Source of the DNA: Verrucomicrobiota bacterium
GTDB taxonomy: Bacteria > Verrucomicrobiota > Verrucomicrobiia > Limisphaerales > J093
Assembly: GCA_027493615.1 (NCBI GenBank)
Contig: JAOSKK010000001.1
Coordinates: forward strand, 673,629-737,628
DNA length: 64,000 bases
Direction of reading: 5' to 3'
This document shows, in pieces, positions 1 through 10,674 of the stretch. A model generated the notes under the pieces. That model was not told where the DNA came from, searched no databases, and saw only the letters and a list, made by a program, of their open reading frames with translations. Numbering within the stretch: the first letter of the stretch is position 1; each line of letters starts with the position of its first letter. The translations under genes and the position numbers were made by a program.

Positions 1-2
1 TG

Positions 3-395
3 CTCGATCCGCTGCTCGAGATCGCCGACAGCACGCTCACCTACCGCCAGCAGTACGCCATCGAGCCGGCCCTGGCGGGCGTGCTCCAGCTCCTCTTGCA
101 CGAGCCGGGCAACCCCCGTTCTCTGGCCTTCCAACTGGCTGCGATCGCGACGCACAGCCACGCGTTGCCCGCCGCGGCCAATCCGGCAGGACCCCGGCAG
201 GTCCAGGAGAAGGCGGCTGCCCTGTCCGGACAGCTTCTCCCTCTGCGCCCGGCGGGCCCCGCCGAGGGACAGGGCGCGGACGCGGCGGACCCGCGGTTGC
301 CGGACCAACTCGCGGCGATGGGACGGGCGCTGGCGGAGTTCTCCGATCTCCTGACGCGCCTGTTCTTCAGCCACGTCGGGCCGCGGGCGGACTGA
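3..395 (+). CDS. alpha-E domain (DUF403) protein, 3' end only
   Basis: The open frame enters at base 3 and ends at the TGA at 393-395. It reads LDPLLEIADSTLTYRQQYA and then a helical, Leu/Ala-rich tail. This resembles the C-terminal part of the alpha-E (DUF403) family, helical proteins usually encoded next to a circularly permuted ATP-grasp protein and a transglutaminase. The transglutaminase follows one base after the stop, which supports the call. By analogy with the family, these genes form a small peptide or amide-metabolism cassette of unknown substrate. The N-terminus and any ATP-grasp partner lie upstream of the window. Assignment rests on family resemblance and neighbourhood, not on a catalytic motif. 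Confidence 0.75.
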   Translation, partial: LDPLLEIADSTLTYRQQYAIEPALAGVLQLLLHEPGNPRSLAFQLAAIATHSHALPAAANPAGPRQVQEKAAALSGQLLPLRPAGPAEGQGADAADPRLPDQLAAMGRALAEFSDLLTRLFFSHVGPRAD

Positions 396-396
396 C

Positions 397-1305
397 ATGA
401 AGGCGCAGCGCTTCCACGTGTCCCACACCACCACCTACCACTATCGCTCGACGGTGGCGGTGGCTCATCACCTGTTGCGGATCACCCCGCGCCGGTTGCC
501 GCGTCAGCTTCGGCTCGAGCATGTCATCGAACTAGACCCGCCTCCGGCCGACACCAGCCGCCACTTCGATTACTTCGGCAACGAGGTCCAGTTCGTCACT
601 CTCGAAGGCGCGCACCGTCAACTGCGGATCACCGCCCGCAGCGAGGTCGCCGTCGGGCCGGCCTACCTGCCGGACCCGGCCGAGACGCCGGCCTGGGAGG
701 CCGTCGCCCAGGCGTGCACCAGCGACCATTCCCTGGCGACGCTCGAAGCCGCCGAGTTTCGGTATGGCTCCCCGTTGGTGCCGGTCGACCTGGCCTTTGC
801 CCTGTACGCCGCGCCGTGCTTCCCGCCCGGCCGCCCGTTCCTCGCGGCGGTGCTCGACCTCACGGCGCGGATTCATCGGGACTTCCAGTTCGACACCCAG
901 GCCACCACGATCGCCACCCCACCCGCCCGCGTGCTCGAGCTGCGTCGCGGGGTCTGCCAGGATTTTGCCCACGTCGAGATCGCCTGTCTGCGGGCTCTCG
1001 GGCTCCCGGCGCGGTATGTCAGCGGCTATCTCGAGACGGTGCCGCCGCCGGGCCAGGCCAAGCTGGTGGGCGCCGATGCCTCGCACGCCTGGATTGCCTG
1101 TTTCTGCCCGGGGCTGGGCTGGGTGGATGTCGATCCCACCAACAACCTGCTGCCCTCGCTCCAGCACATCACCCTCGGGTGGGGTCGGGACTATGCCGAC
1201 GTCGCCCCCATCCACGGGGTCCTGGCCGGAGGCGGCGAGCACACCCACGAAGTCGCGGTGGATGTGGTGTGCCGCGGTCCTGTCGAGATCGAGTCCGGGC
1301 CGTGA
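397..1305 (+). CDS. Transglutaminase-like cysteine protease-fold protein
   Basis: A 302-aa protein starting at ATG 397, one base after the preceding stop, so probably co-transcribed and coupled. It has an N-terminal beta-domain of the bacterial transglutaminase N type (residues about 5-90), then the transglutaminase core. The catalytic triad is visible: Cys in RRGVCQDFAHVE, His in ADASHAWIA and Asp in WVDVDPTNN. Family members with this N-domain are predicted amidases or peptidases and accompany alpha-E and ATP-grasp proteins. There is no signal peptide, so it should act in the cytoplasm. The frame is intact and of normal family length. The substrate is unknown. Confidence 0.9.
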   Translation: MKAQRFHVSHTTTYHYRSTVAVAHHLLRITPRRLPRQLRLEHVIELDPPPADTSRHFDYFGNEVQFVTLEGAHRQLRITARSEVAVGPAYLPDPAETPAWEAVAQACTSDHSLATLEAAEFRYGSPLVPVDLAFALYAAPCFPPGRPFLAAVLDLTARIHRDFQFDTQATTIATPPARVLELRRGVCQDFAHVEIACLRALGLPARYVSGYLETVPPPGQAKLVGADASHAWIACFCPGLGWVDVDPTNNLLPSLQHITLGWGRDYADVAPIHGVLAGGGEHTHEVAVDVVCRGPVEIESGP

Positions 1306-1586
1306 GACGCGTGGCGCTGGTGCCCAAGGGGCAGCGCGGTGACGGGGAATCGGACGGCATTGCTTCCGTGGTCGAGAAGAGGACCGCTCTCGAGTGAAGG
1401 GCTGGTCCGTAGCACTGTGCGCTGGATGGGTGCCAGCGCCGGTTCGTCTTTGACCTTTACAGAAGGAGAGCGCGGATCTGCAATCGGCTCATGTCAAGCC
1501 TGCTTGTGAACCTCCCTTGTCCTGCTTCCGGTGGTTGTGAAGGCATCCCGCCCCGGTGTTCGCCGCCTGGCCCTCGGGGATCCGGC

Positions 1587-3095
1587 TTGAACCGGCGCAC
1601 CTTCCTGGGCCGGACCGGGACCGGGGCGATGCTTGGCGCGCTGGCGTGGCTTGGGGTTTGGCCCGTGCGCGCGGTGCCTTCCGGGGTCGTGGCGGGCACG
1701 CCGCTGCCCTACGGCCGACCGCTGCGGGTGAAGCCGGTGCTGGTGTATCACTTGGACCAGCCGCGCGAGAAGACGAGCTGGCGATCCTACGGCGGCTTGC
1801 AGTCGCCGGCGGACGTGGACCGCGAGTGCGATCGGATCGGGCGAGAACTCGAGGTGCTCGCCGGTCAAGCCGGCTTCCCGCTGCAGATCGAGCCGTTGTC
1901 GCGGATCAACCGCGAGGGGGAGGCGCGCGTGGCCGCCGGGGCGGACACGGACGTGCTGCTGGTCTACGGCGCCAGCGAAGGCCCAACAGTGGATCGAGAT
2001 ATTGGCCGCCGCCGGGAAACCGACGCTCCTGTTTGTCCGGCACAAGTCCGGACCGGTGTATCTGTGGTATGAGATCGCCCATTGGCGTCTGCTGCGGAAG
2101 AGCGAGGATGTGAAGGCCGAACCGCACCTGGACTTCGACGATGTTGTGGTGGACGAGTACGCCGACGTGCTGTGGCGGTTGCGCGCGCTCTACGGGCTCC
2201 AGAACGCGCGGGGCACCCGCATGCTCGCGCTCGGAGGCACCGACTTCTACAGCCGCCCGGCGCGCGAGTTCAGTCCTGCGCACGCCCGCGATGCGTGGGG
2301 CTACGAGATGGTCGTCGTTTCACCCGACGAGCTTCGTCCGCGGCTGGACCGCGCGCGTTCGGAACCCGCGGCGGTGCGCGAGGCGGAACGGTCGGCGGAC
2401 GAGCTGATCGCGCTGCCGAACGTCGCGCTGGAAACCGAGCGGCACTTCGTGGTGAACACCTTCCTGGCGCTGCGGGTCATCCAGGACCTGATGGAGGAGC
2501 ACCGCTGCACCAACCTGGGCGTGGCGAACTGCATGGGCGGTTTGATCCCCGTGCTGGACACGCCGCCCTGCCTGGCGCTGAGCCTGCTCAACGACATGGG
2601 TTTGACCGCCTTCTGCCACACGGACTACACCCATACACTGCCCGGCGTGTTGCTTCGCTGGATCAGCAACAAGCCTTCCTTTGTCTGCAATTCGCACTTT
2701 CCCCATCACGGCCTGCTCACGCTCGCCCATTGCGCCGCGCCCCGGAAGATGAACGGGCGCGACTTCGAGCCGACCACGCTCGTGACGCATTATGAGTCGG
2801 ATTACGGAGCGGCGACGAAGGTCGAGTACCGGCGGGACCAGGTCATCACCTGCCTGATACCGAATTTGCGGTGCACGAAGTGGTTCGGGTTCCGCGCCCG
2901 GATCGCCGATTCCCCGAACTTCGCCATGTGCCGGTCGCAGATGGACATCGCGATCGAAGGCGACTGGCAGGCGTTGACCCGCGAGATGGAGGGATTCCAC
3001 ACCGTGGTCTGCTACGGCGATTACCTCGCCGAGGTGGGGTATGCGTTGAAGCGGGTGGGGGCATCGAGTGGAAGAACTACAGCCCCGCTGGGTGA
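1587..3095 (+). CDS. Tat-exported L-fucose/L-arabinose isomerase-like protein (two frameshifts)
   Basis: The likely start is TTG 1587, giving MNRRTFLGRTGTGAMLGALA, a twin-arginine signal (RRTFL plus hydrophobic stretch). An in-frame ATG at 1491 would add a poor leader. Three frames are joined: 1587-1980, then from 1981 (QQWIEILAAAGKPTLLFVRH), then from about 3061 (GGIEWKNYSPAG, stop 3093-3095). The second shift is repaired by adding one G to the run at 3057-3061. The C-terminal half (CMGGLIPVL, FCHTDYTHTLPG, CNSHFPHHG) resembles the C-terminal domain of sugar isomerases of the fucose/arabinose type. A Tat-exported isomerase-like protein probably works outside the cytoplasm, so the classical isomerase reaction is uncertain. 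Confidence 0.7.
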
Positions 3096-3464
3096 GGGCA
3101 GGACGCGGGAACATAGCCTGAGCGCGGATGGCACGGAGGGGGACCGGTGGTGACTGATCGGCGGAGACGACGGGACGAGATTGCCTCCGCAGATTGCGAA
3201 CATCGGGGATCAGGGAAGTGACGTGGTTCTCCTGGATCTGTCCAGGAGCCATGCGCCGACTTGGAGGGAGGCCCCGTCTGCGATCTCCATGGAGCCTTCG
3301 CCGTTTCGTTTCATGCGAAGCGTCCTGTTCCGGACGGACCGGCTCGCGGGCCATGAACCGCGGAGGGTGCAGGCGGGAAGCCCGCACCACAGGTTCAGGG
3401 GGAGAATCGGCGTAACGCTCGCGAGATTCTGCTTCTGAAGGGGAGTAGAAAGGCATAAGACTCG
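3096..3464. other. Intergenic gap with repeat copy and hairpins
   Basis: No credible gene is seen in these 369 bases. The gap holds one copy of a dispersed element (3185-3240). A perfect 8-bp stem with a 4-base loop lies at 3229-3248 (CTCCTGGA/TCCAGGAG). A GC-rich hairpin lies near 3366-3388, with GCGGG/CCCGC at its core. A short AT-richer patch precedes the kinase start at 3465. The structures could act in the 3' end of the isomerase transcript or the leader of the kinase transcript. Confidence 0.6.
3185..3240 (+). repeat. Dispersed intergenic element, copy A
   Basis: Begins CTCCGCAGATTGCGAACATC and ends GTGGTTCTCCTGGATCTG. It aligns without gaps to 55218-55273 over 56 bases with only about ten mismatches. 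Its first half is shared with 44659-44703. All three copies are intergenic and on the plus strand. Confidence 0.75.
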
Positions 3465-5890
3465 ATGAGCACGCATGTGAAAGCCGAGACCCGATGTCCG
3501 CGCTGCGGACAGTTGATCCCTGGCGGTGCGCCCGCCGGGCTGTGTCCGGGCTGTCTTCTGGCGCAGGGCACGGCGACGGATCTGCAAGACACGGCGCCGG
3601 CGGCGGGCTTCCATCCGCCGCCGATCGCCGAGTTGGCGGCACTCTTTCCCCAGCTCGAGATTCTGCGTCTGCTGGGCGCGGGGGCATGGGGGCGGTGTAC
3701 CAGGCACGGCAACCGGCGCTGGACCGGTTTGTCGCCCTCAAGATCCTGCCGGCCGGCCGCCCGGGAGGCACAGCGTTTGCCGAGCGGTTCAATCGCGAGG
3801 CGCGGGCGCTGGCCCGGCTGAGCCACCCGAACATCGTGGCGGTGCATGAGTTCGGTCAGGCGGGCGCGCTGCACTACTTCCTGATGGAGTATGTGGATGG
3901 CACGAACCTGCGGCAGCTCGAGCGGGCCGGGCGCCTGTCGCCCCGCGAGGCGTTGCAGATCATCCCGCAGATCTGCGACGCGCTGCAGTACGCGCACGAC
4001 GAAGGCGTGGTGCACCGGGACATCAAACCGGAGAACGTGCTCGTCGACCGCAAAGGGCGGGTCAAGATCGCCGACTTCGGCCTCGCGAAGATCGTGAGTA
4101 CCGACCCGGCGGCGGCCCGGTTGACGGTCGAGGGGCAGGTGATGGGGACGCCGCATTACATGGCACCCGAGCAGTTGGAGCGCCCGCTGGCGGTGGATCA
4201 CCGGGCGGACATCTATTCGCTGGGGGTGGTCTTCTACGAGATGCTGACCGGCGACCTGCCGCTGGGGAAGTTCCCGCCCCCTCGCGCAAGGTCGAGGTGG
4301 ACGTCCGGCTGGATGAGATCGTGTTGCGGGCACTGGAGAATGATCCCGAGCGGCGCTACCAGCGCGCGAGCGAGGTGCGGGAAGGGATTTCGTCCGTGGT
4401 TTCCCGGGACGCCTCGTCTTCTCTGCCCGAAGGGGGACGGCGACATCGCCGGGAGCGCGCCCGGTGTTGCGCCATTGGGCGGCGCCGTGGCTTTCGTGGA
4501 TGCGTCGAGACGGCCGCACGCCCGACGGGGCGAAGCGTGGTGTGCGGTGGGGTTGGGTGGTCGGTTTGGTTGCGAGCGCGGCCGCGTTGGTCGTGGGTGT
4601 GCTGGCGTGGCTGGTCTTCCAACCGAACTGGCTGACCGCGGAGCTGCGCGGGCGGTTGGGTTCGCCGCCGCTGGTGGACAGCTTCGCGGCGTCGGACCCG
4701 CAGACGGGGGCGTGGGTGGCGCGGTTGCCCGGTGGGGGTTGCGTGGAACTTGTGGCGTTGTCCGATCCCGACTCGGCCCCGGACGGCTGGTGGCGGCCGG
4801 ACGGCGCGCCGGCGTCCGGGCTATCGCTCGAAGCGGAGACGTTTGCGCTGGCCAACCCGAGCACGGTGCTGCTGAAGCGGTTCGTGCTGGTCTTGCGGGA
4901 TCTGCCCGAGGGCGCGTCGGGACCGCAGGCGGACTTCGAACCGCGGGCGGCGTTCACCTCGGGCGGCCGGGTACTGCGGGGGGCCAGCGCGAGGCAGCGG
5001 CATGGCCGTTTCTGGTCGGGTTTCCGCTGTCGACGCGGCGGGCGACGATGCGGGTGGGCTTGGGGTTGGAACCTTGGCGGACGATCGCGACCCAAAGCGC
5101 GACGGATTACCACGGCACGCAACACCGGTTGCCGGACGACCCACCGTGGACGGTGAATCTCAGCCACGATCCGGCCGAGGTGCGGGGCGAGGCGCAAATC
5201 AGCTATGTGTTTGGGGACGCTGGCAAGGCCTGGGCGCACCGGCTTGTGGCCGTGGATACCCGCGGCATCGAGCATGTCCCGTCCCGCGTGACGGCCACGC
5301 CCGCCGACCGGCTCATGTTGTACACGGCTGCCTTCCGCGAGTTGCCGCTGGCGGCGGTCAGGGAGTTTCGGATTCAAGTGCGGCGCGTGCACTGGGTCGA
5401 GTTCCGCGACGTTGCGCTCGAGCCGCTCACGCCCCTGGCCCGGCTGAAGCCCGCCGTGTTTGGGCCGGTGCTGGAGCGCACGTTCGAGGAATTGGTGGAC
5501 TTCGACACGGGTCGCACGGCGGACTTTCCGCCCGGCCAACCCGGCGAGTCCATCTTCGCTGGCCTGGGCGCGAATGTTCTCTGGGCACAGGAGAACGGCT
5601 TCGACGCCGTGGCAGGCACGGACGAACTGCAGGTGCTGGACCTGGTCGTGACGAGCCTGAAGCCGGCGGATTGGGAGACGCTCAGCGCCGCGGAACTGCG
5701 TCAGCGCCTCATGGAACGGCCCTCGCGGCTGCGCGCGCTCCGCCCGGGTACGGATCATGAAGGGCCCGCGACCTACGGATTCCGCACACGCGAGGGGGGC
5801 CTCGGGATGGTGCAGTTGGTCGCCTTTGACCCGGCGCGACCTCAGGTGACGGTGCGGTTCAAGACCCAGAGCGAACGTGAACGCGAGTGA
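3465..5890 (+). CDS. Membrane-anchored Ser/Thr protein kinase with N-terminal zinc ribbon (four frameshifts)
   Basis: Starts at ATG 3465. Residues about 10-30 form a zinc ribbon (CPRCG...CPGC). The PknB-type kinase domain follows: glycine loop LLGAGGMGAVY, VALKIL, the catalytic loop HRDIKPENVL, DFGLA and MAPEQ. After the kinase domain comes a single membrane helix (WVVGLVASAAALVVGVLAW). The remaining 390 or so residues are a domain I do not recognise. Topology predicts a cytoplasmic kinase and an external C-terminus. Four shifts are each repaired by one base in a G/C run at 3680-3684, 4277-4281, 4432-4436 and 4978-4983. Its stop overlaps the start of the ECF sigma gene by 14 bases, so the two are probably translationally coupled and act together. 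Confidence 0.85.
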
Positions 5891-6656
5891 GTCAGAGCCC
5901 AAGGCCGGCAGTGAGGATGGTTCGCGGTCGGATCCCCCGACAGGCCGCGAGCGGTTCGTGACCACGCGTTGGACGTTGGTGCTCTCGGCGGGGCGGAAGT
6001 CCTCGCCCCAGTCCGACCGGGCGCTGGGCGAGTTGTGTCAGATGTACTGGTATCCGTTGTACGCCTATGTGCGGCGGCGCGGTTATGCGAAGGAGGATGC
6101 CGAGGATCTGACCCAGGCGTTCTTCGAGCGGTTGCTGGCCAAGAACTACCTCGAAGGGCTTCGGGCGGAGCGGGGCCGGTTCCGGGCGTTCCTGCTGGCG
6201 TCGCTGAAGCACTTCCTCGCCAACGAATGGGACCGGGCGCAGCGCCAGAAGCGGGGCGGGGGGGTGCTGCACCTTTCGCTGGATTGGCAGGACGCGGAGG
6301 CCCGGTACGACCTGGACCCGCCGGATCTGGCGAGTCCGGACCGGCTCTACGACCGGGCGTGGGCGCTGGCGCTGCTCGAGCGTGTGGTGGTGCGACTACG
6401 GGAGGAATGTGTTGGCGAAGGCAGAGCGGCGTTCTTCGAGGCTGTGAAGGAGTGCCTGACGGGGGGCGATGCAGCGGTCTCGTACCGGGAAGCGGCGGAG
6501 CGGTTGCAGTCGAGTGAGGGGGCGTTGCGGGTGGCGGTGCATCGCCTGCGCAAGCGGTATCGTGATCTCCTGCGGGAGGAGATCGCGCAAACGCTGGAAG
6601 ATCCGGCGCAGGTGCCGGAGGAGCTTCGTTCGCTCCAGGCGGCGCTGGCGAGGTGA
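5877..6656 (+). CDS. ECF-type RNA polymerase sigma factor
   Basis: A 259-aa protein starting at GTG 5877 inside the 3' end of the kinase gene. The sigma-2 region is visible (YWYPLYAYVRRRGYAKEDAEDLTQAFF, shown here in parts: YPLYAYVRRRG, EDAEDLTQAFF). A sigma-4 helix-turn-helix follows (SYREAAERLQSSEGALRVAV, then HRLRKRYRDLLR). It belongs to the long ECF-like group common in Planctomycetes and Verrucomicrobia, where it often accompanies protein kinases. The 14-base overlap with the kinase implies coupled synthesis. A plausible model is that kinase signalling controls this sigma factor, but no anti-sigma gene is present. The frame is intact, including a G7 run at about 6258. Confidence 0.88.
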   Translation: MNASESEPKAGSEDGSRSDPPTGRERFVTTRWTLVLSAGRKSSPQSDRALGELCQMYWYPLYAYVRRRGYAKEDAEDLTQAFFERLLAKNYLEGLRAERGRFRAFLLASLKHFLANEWDRAQRQKRGGGVLHLSLDWQDAEARYDLDPPDLASPDRLYDRAWALALLERVVVRLREECVGEGRAAFFEAVKECLTGGDAAVSYREAAERLQSSEGALRVAVHRLRKRYRDLLREEIAQTLEDPAQVPEELRSLQAALAR

Positions 6657-6687
6657 GGTGGAGGTCCGGGGTTGCGTCGGCGTTCGC

Positions 6688-7202
6688 CTATTCGTTGAGG
6701 CCTCCGGGGGTGTAGGGGGTGATGAGCTGCAAGGGTTGATATCGGCGGCCGACCGCGGTTGCAGGGCGCAGGTGGCGGAAGGCCGGCGGAACCGCGGGCT
6801 CGCGTCGGCCGCATGCGTCCTCGGTCAAGAGTTGGTCGAGGAGCTGGAGCAAGGCCTCGACGGGAACGGGCTTCTCGACCAGGGCCCGCACGCCGGTGGC
6901 CTCGGCGAGGGGCGCTGGTTGGGCAGGCCCGTCAGGATGACCACGGGCAGGCCGGGGCGTGCCTCGAACAGGCGGTCGAGGGTGGCCCACCCGTTCTTGT
7001 CAGGCATGTTCAAGTCCAGCAGCGCCAGGTCGAGGTGTGCGGGTGCCTGCTTCAGGAGTTCGAGAACCGCGGTGCCGCCTGGGGCGGTGCGCACTTCGTA
7101 GCCTTCGGCGCGCAGCAGGCGGCTGAGGGATTCACGCACGGCGGCGTCATCATCGGCGATCAACACGGTCGGAGGGCTTGGGGTGGCTCGGGCGGGGCTC
7201 AT
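6688..7202 (-). CDS. Single-domain response regulator (one frameshift)
   Basis: Starts at the ATG complementary to 7200-7202 (MSPARATPSPPTVLIADDDA). A CheY-type receiver follows, with the acidic pocket ADDD, phospho-acceptor Asp in LALLDLNMPDKNGW, Thr in VVILTGLP and Lys in LVEKPVPVEAL. A one-base loss near 6918 splits the frame between LPNQ and APLAEATGV. There is no output domain; the last 40 residues contain RYQPLQLI. A similar RYQP tail occurs in the response regulator at 10675-11175, and the two proteins share AVRESL/SVRESL, LLRAEGY and DGW/NGW-TL. They are probably paralogues that shuttle phosphate for the adjacent histidine kinase. Confidence 0.82.
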
Positions 7203-7600
7203 GGCAATCTGGCTTGTGTTCGACTTGGCGACGGGGCGTGCCTCTGTCCGCTGGGGCACCGGGCCGGCCAGTCGGTTGCGGAGGAACGTAGAAGCTGGCG
7301 GCGTGCCAGGAGGAGCGCGGCGTCGGTGTTGGCGCGCAGGCAAGGGCGAAGGGCGGAGGGCGAAGGGCGAAGGGCGAAGGGGCGAGGGGCGAAGGGCGAA
7401 GGAGCGAGGGGCGAAGGGGCGAGGGGCGTGAACGGATCAGGTTGGGTCCCCTTTCTGCAATCTTCATTCTTCCTTCGGCCTTCTGGTACGGGGGTGCGGA
7501 GCCAGCGATCACGGGTGGTCACTTGCCGATCACCCGGGGGCTCGTGGCGCCTTGGAGGTCACCGGGCGCGAGCCAGGGAGGGGGGCATGCCGGCAGGATG
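7203..7600. other. Intergenic gap containing a 7-bp repeat tract
   Basis: No supported gene is seen in about 400 bases. The main content is the purine-rich GGGCGAA tract (7342-7428). Long open frames here on both strands are produced by the tract having no stop codons in several phases. The remainder holds a short pyrimidine-rich stretch (about 7455-7480) and no clear promoter. Confidence 0.6.
7342..7428 (+). repeat. Degenerate 7-bp tandem repeat (GGGCGAA)n
   Basis: About twelve units of GGGCGAA with GGGCGGA, GGGCGAG and GGAGCGA variants, running purine-rich on the plus strand. It lies between two minus-strand response-regulator genes. Two other 7-bp-unit tracts with different sequences occur at 14123-14152 and 15823-15862. 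Confidence 0.85.
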
Positions 7601-9059
7601 TCAGCGACTAGGGGGCGGGGCCGAGGGCCGCGGAGGGCTTGCGGAGGCGGCATGCAGGCCGAAGTGGACGAGCTTTTCGCGGACGGTGGTGCGGGTGATG
7701 CCGAGCCAGCGGGCGATGCGGACCTGGTTGCCCTGGGCGAGGTGGCAGGCGCGGGTGAACAGTTCGCGTTCGACGTCTTCGATCATGCGGGCGCGGGCGT
7801 CGGCGAGTTCGCCTTGCTGGGCGCGAGCGAGGAGTTCGGTGCAATAGCTGGCAAAGGTGTGTTCCGCGGTGGAGACAGGGCGGCGGGCGCGGGCATCGGC
7901 CTGCTGGACGTGTTCGAGGCCGATGGGGTACCCGCGGGAAAGGAGGAGGGCCTGGCGGACCACGTTCTCGAGTTGGCGGACGTTGCCGGGCCAGGTCAGG
8001 TCCTGGAGGAGCGCCAGGGCCTCGGGCTGGATGGCGGGAGAGTCCACGTCCAGTTCGAGGCCGGCGCGGTGGAGGAAGTAGCGTACGAGGTCGGGGATGT
8101 CCTCGGTGCGTTGCGCCAGGGGGAAGGACGATGGTCACGCCGCTGAGGCGGTAGAAGAGGTCTTCGCGGAACTGGTGTTCGCGCATGGCGCTCTCGAGAT
8201 CCCGGTGGGTGGCGGCGAGGACGCGAACGTCCACGGGGATCTTCTCGTTGCCGCCGACGCGCTGGATATAGCGCTCCTGGAGGACGCGGAGGAGCTTGAC
8301 CTGGGTGCTGAGGCTTAGGTCACCGATTTCGTCGAGGAAGATGGTGCCGCGGTTGGCCTGTTCGAAGCGACCGATGCGGCGGGCGTGGGCGCCGGTATAG
8401 GCGCCACGTTCGTGGCCGAAGAGTTCGCTCTCGAGGAGCGTATCGGGGATGGCGGCGCAGTGGACGGCGATGAAGGGCTGGGCGGCGCGCTGGCTATGCT
8501 GGTAGATGGCGCGGGCGACGAGTTCCTTGCCGGTGCCGGTCTCGCCGCGGAGGAGGACGGTGACGGCGGTGGCGGCGACGCGTCCGATCTCCTTGTAGAT
8601 GGACTGCATGGCGCGGCTGTTGCCGATGATCCCGGACCGGGAGGGGCCGGCGCGGCCGATTTCGAGGGGTTCGGACATGAGCCGGCTGCTGGCGACGGCC
8701 TTGGTGACGAGGTCGAGCAGTTCGGTGACATCGAAGGGTTTGAGGAGGTAGTCAAAGGCGCCCTGCTTGGTGGCTTCGATGGCCGTCTCGGTGCTGCCGA
8801 AGGCGGTCACGAGGATGATGGGGAGTTTGGGTTTGGCGGCGCGGAGTTGGGCGACCAGGTCCAGGCCGGAGAGGCCGGGTAGTTTGAGGTCGGTGATGAC
8901 GACGTCGAGGCGGTGCTGGCGGGCGTGGGCGAGTCCGTCGTCGCCACGGGTGGCGACGGTGACGCGGTAGCCTTCGGCCTGGAGTTCCTTGTTGAGGGCG
9001 GCGGCGATGCCGGGGTCGTCTTCAACCAGCAGGATCTCGGGAGGTGGAATCATGCGCAT
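7601..9059 (-). CDS. NtrC-family sigma-54-dependent response regulator (one frameshift)
   Basis: Starts at ATG complementary to 9057-9059 (MRMIPPPEILLVEDD), with a second ATG at 9053. Receiver: VEDD, phospho-acceptor Asp in VVITDLKLPG, LKPFD. AAA+ domain: Walker A GETGTGKE, sigma-54 contact loop GAYTGA, Walker B GTIFLDEIGD. The C-terminus carries a Fis-type helix-turn-helix (RIARWLGITRTTVREKL). The frame breaks near 8128 in a C run (minus strand) within VLPPLAQRTEDIP, which is inside the AAA+ domain. The upstream kinase gene ends at 9022, overlapping this start, so the pair is coupled. It should activate sigma-54 promoters on phosphorylation; targets are unknown. Confidence 0.9.
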
Positions 9060-10417
9060 GGTCAGGATGGCTGCGAGGAAGCACAAGGCTGAAGGTCGAG
9101 CCGCGCTGGACTTCAGACCGGCATTCGAGGCGGCCGCCGTGTTTCTCGACGATGCGCGCCGCGATGGCGAGGCCGAGGCCGGTGCCGGTCTCCTTGGTGG
9201 TGAAGAAGGGGTCGAAGATCCGGCGTTGGAGGTCCGGCGGGATGCCCTTGCCGGTGTCGCTGACCTCGAGCAGAACAACGGGCTGAAGCCGGCCGCCGAG
9301 GCGTTCGGAACGCGTGCGCACGCGCAGGGTGATGTCGCCGCCCTGCGCCCCGAGACTTTCCGCGGCGTTCTGGATCAGGTTGATCAACACCTGCTCGATC
9401 TGATGGGGATCGACTCGGACCCAGAGGTCGGGCGGGCTGTCCAGGATCAGACGAACGGTGCTGGGTTCGAACTGGGGGCGAAGAGTGCCTGCACGCGGGC
9501 GAGGAGACGGTCGGTCGAGACCGCCAGCAGGCGGGGTTCGGCCGGCCGGGCGAACTGCAGGAACTCCTGGAGGATGTGCTCCAGGCGCTGGATCTCATCG
9601 CCGATGACCAGGGCGTCCTCCTGCTCGGAAGAACCCGGGACGAGATGCTTCTTGAGGCTGTGCAGGCGCACGTTGATGGCGGTGAGTGGGTTGCGGATCT
9701 CGTGGGCCACCGCGGCGGCCAGCGTGCCGAGGAAGGCGAGTTTCTCGTGGCGGGCGGCCGCCGCGCGACTTTCGAGGAGCTCGAAGTGGAGAGGGCCGAT
9801 GACCCCCGGTGGAGCGCCAGGGCGGCCGTGAGGAGGAGGATGACCACCAGGACGAGGAGGAAGATCAGGAGGCGCTGCAGCCCGCTCAGGGCCTGGCTTG
9901 ACTCCTCCATGAACCGGACGTGGGCCTGCGCTTCCGCGAGCTGGAGCCGGGCGGCGAGCGTCAGCAGCGGCTCGGCCTGTTGCTGGAGCTGATCCAGCAT
10001 CGGCTGCGGCGCGCGGGCGGGTGTCGCTCCGGCCGGCCCGGGGTCGAACAGGCGCGCGGTTTGGGCGCGGTAGGTCGCGAACGCGGTCTCGATCTGGCCG
10101 AAGAGTTCGCGCTCATGCGGGGTGGTGATCGTGGTTTGGCGCGCGCGAATCCAATGGGCGAGCCTCTCGCATTGGTCCTGGAAGGTCACCTGGTCGGCGG
10201 GTTGGCGGTGGAGATCGAAACGGAGCATCGTCTCGTTGAGCTCACGGACCGACGCTTTAAGGTGTTCGGAGAGATGAAAGGCGTCCTCGTGCATGGCGGC
10301 GACGCTGCGATGGAGCTGGCGCAATTCACGCCACGTGGCGCGTCCGGCCCACGCCACGATGAGGGCGAGGAGGATGGTGGCCAAAGTGAAAACGAGCGCG
10401 CGTCGGCGGTGGTGCAT
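9022..10417 (-). CDS. Sensor histidine kinase, membrane-bound (two frameshifts)
   Basis: Starts at ATG complementary to 10415-10417. An N-terminal membrane helix (ALVFTLATILLALIVAWAG) and a second near residue 190 (LLIFLLVLVVILLLTAALAL) enclose a mostly helical periplasmic sensor of about 150 residues. The catalytic part has the H-box AVAHEIRNPLTAI, N-box NLIQNAAESLG, DTGKGIPP and GTGLGLAI. Both shifts are repaired by one base, in G5/C5 runs at 9803-9807 and 9474-9478. It overlaps the downstream NtrC-type regulator and should be its cognate kinase. The signal sensed is unknown. Confidence 0.88.
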
Positions 10418-10674
10418 CGGGTGATCAATCAGCGGTCAGCGGTGAGCCGGCGGTGGTCACGGCCGGACGCGAGGACGGTGCCGGCGACCTGTCCAAGGCC
10501 TTGCGGCGGAGCGGGCGCAGTCGGGTCATCTGGCTGGCATGCCAGTCGCTCAGCCGTGGGGTGATCCTGGTCGTCATGCGGGGGCCTTAGGGCCCACAAG
10601 ATGCCGCAGCGGGCCCCTGACGGCAACGAGGAAGCGTGTCGGGTGAACGGGGCGGCGAAGCCGTGGTGAAGATT

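Noticed and set aside
3395..5965. 856-codon minus-strand open frame
   Set aside because: Antisense of the kinase gene, rich in Arg/Pro without motifs, typical of a shadow frame.
7150..7522. Pro/Arg-rich open frames around the GGGCGAA tract
   Set aside because: They arise from translating the repeat tract in phases lacking stop codons and resemble no protein.
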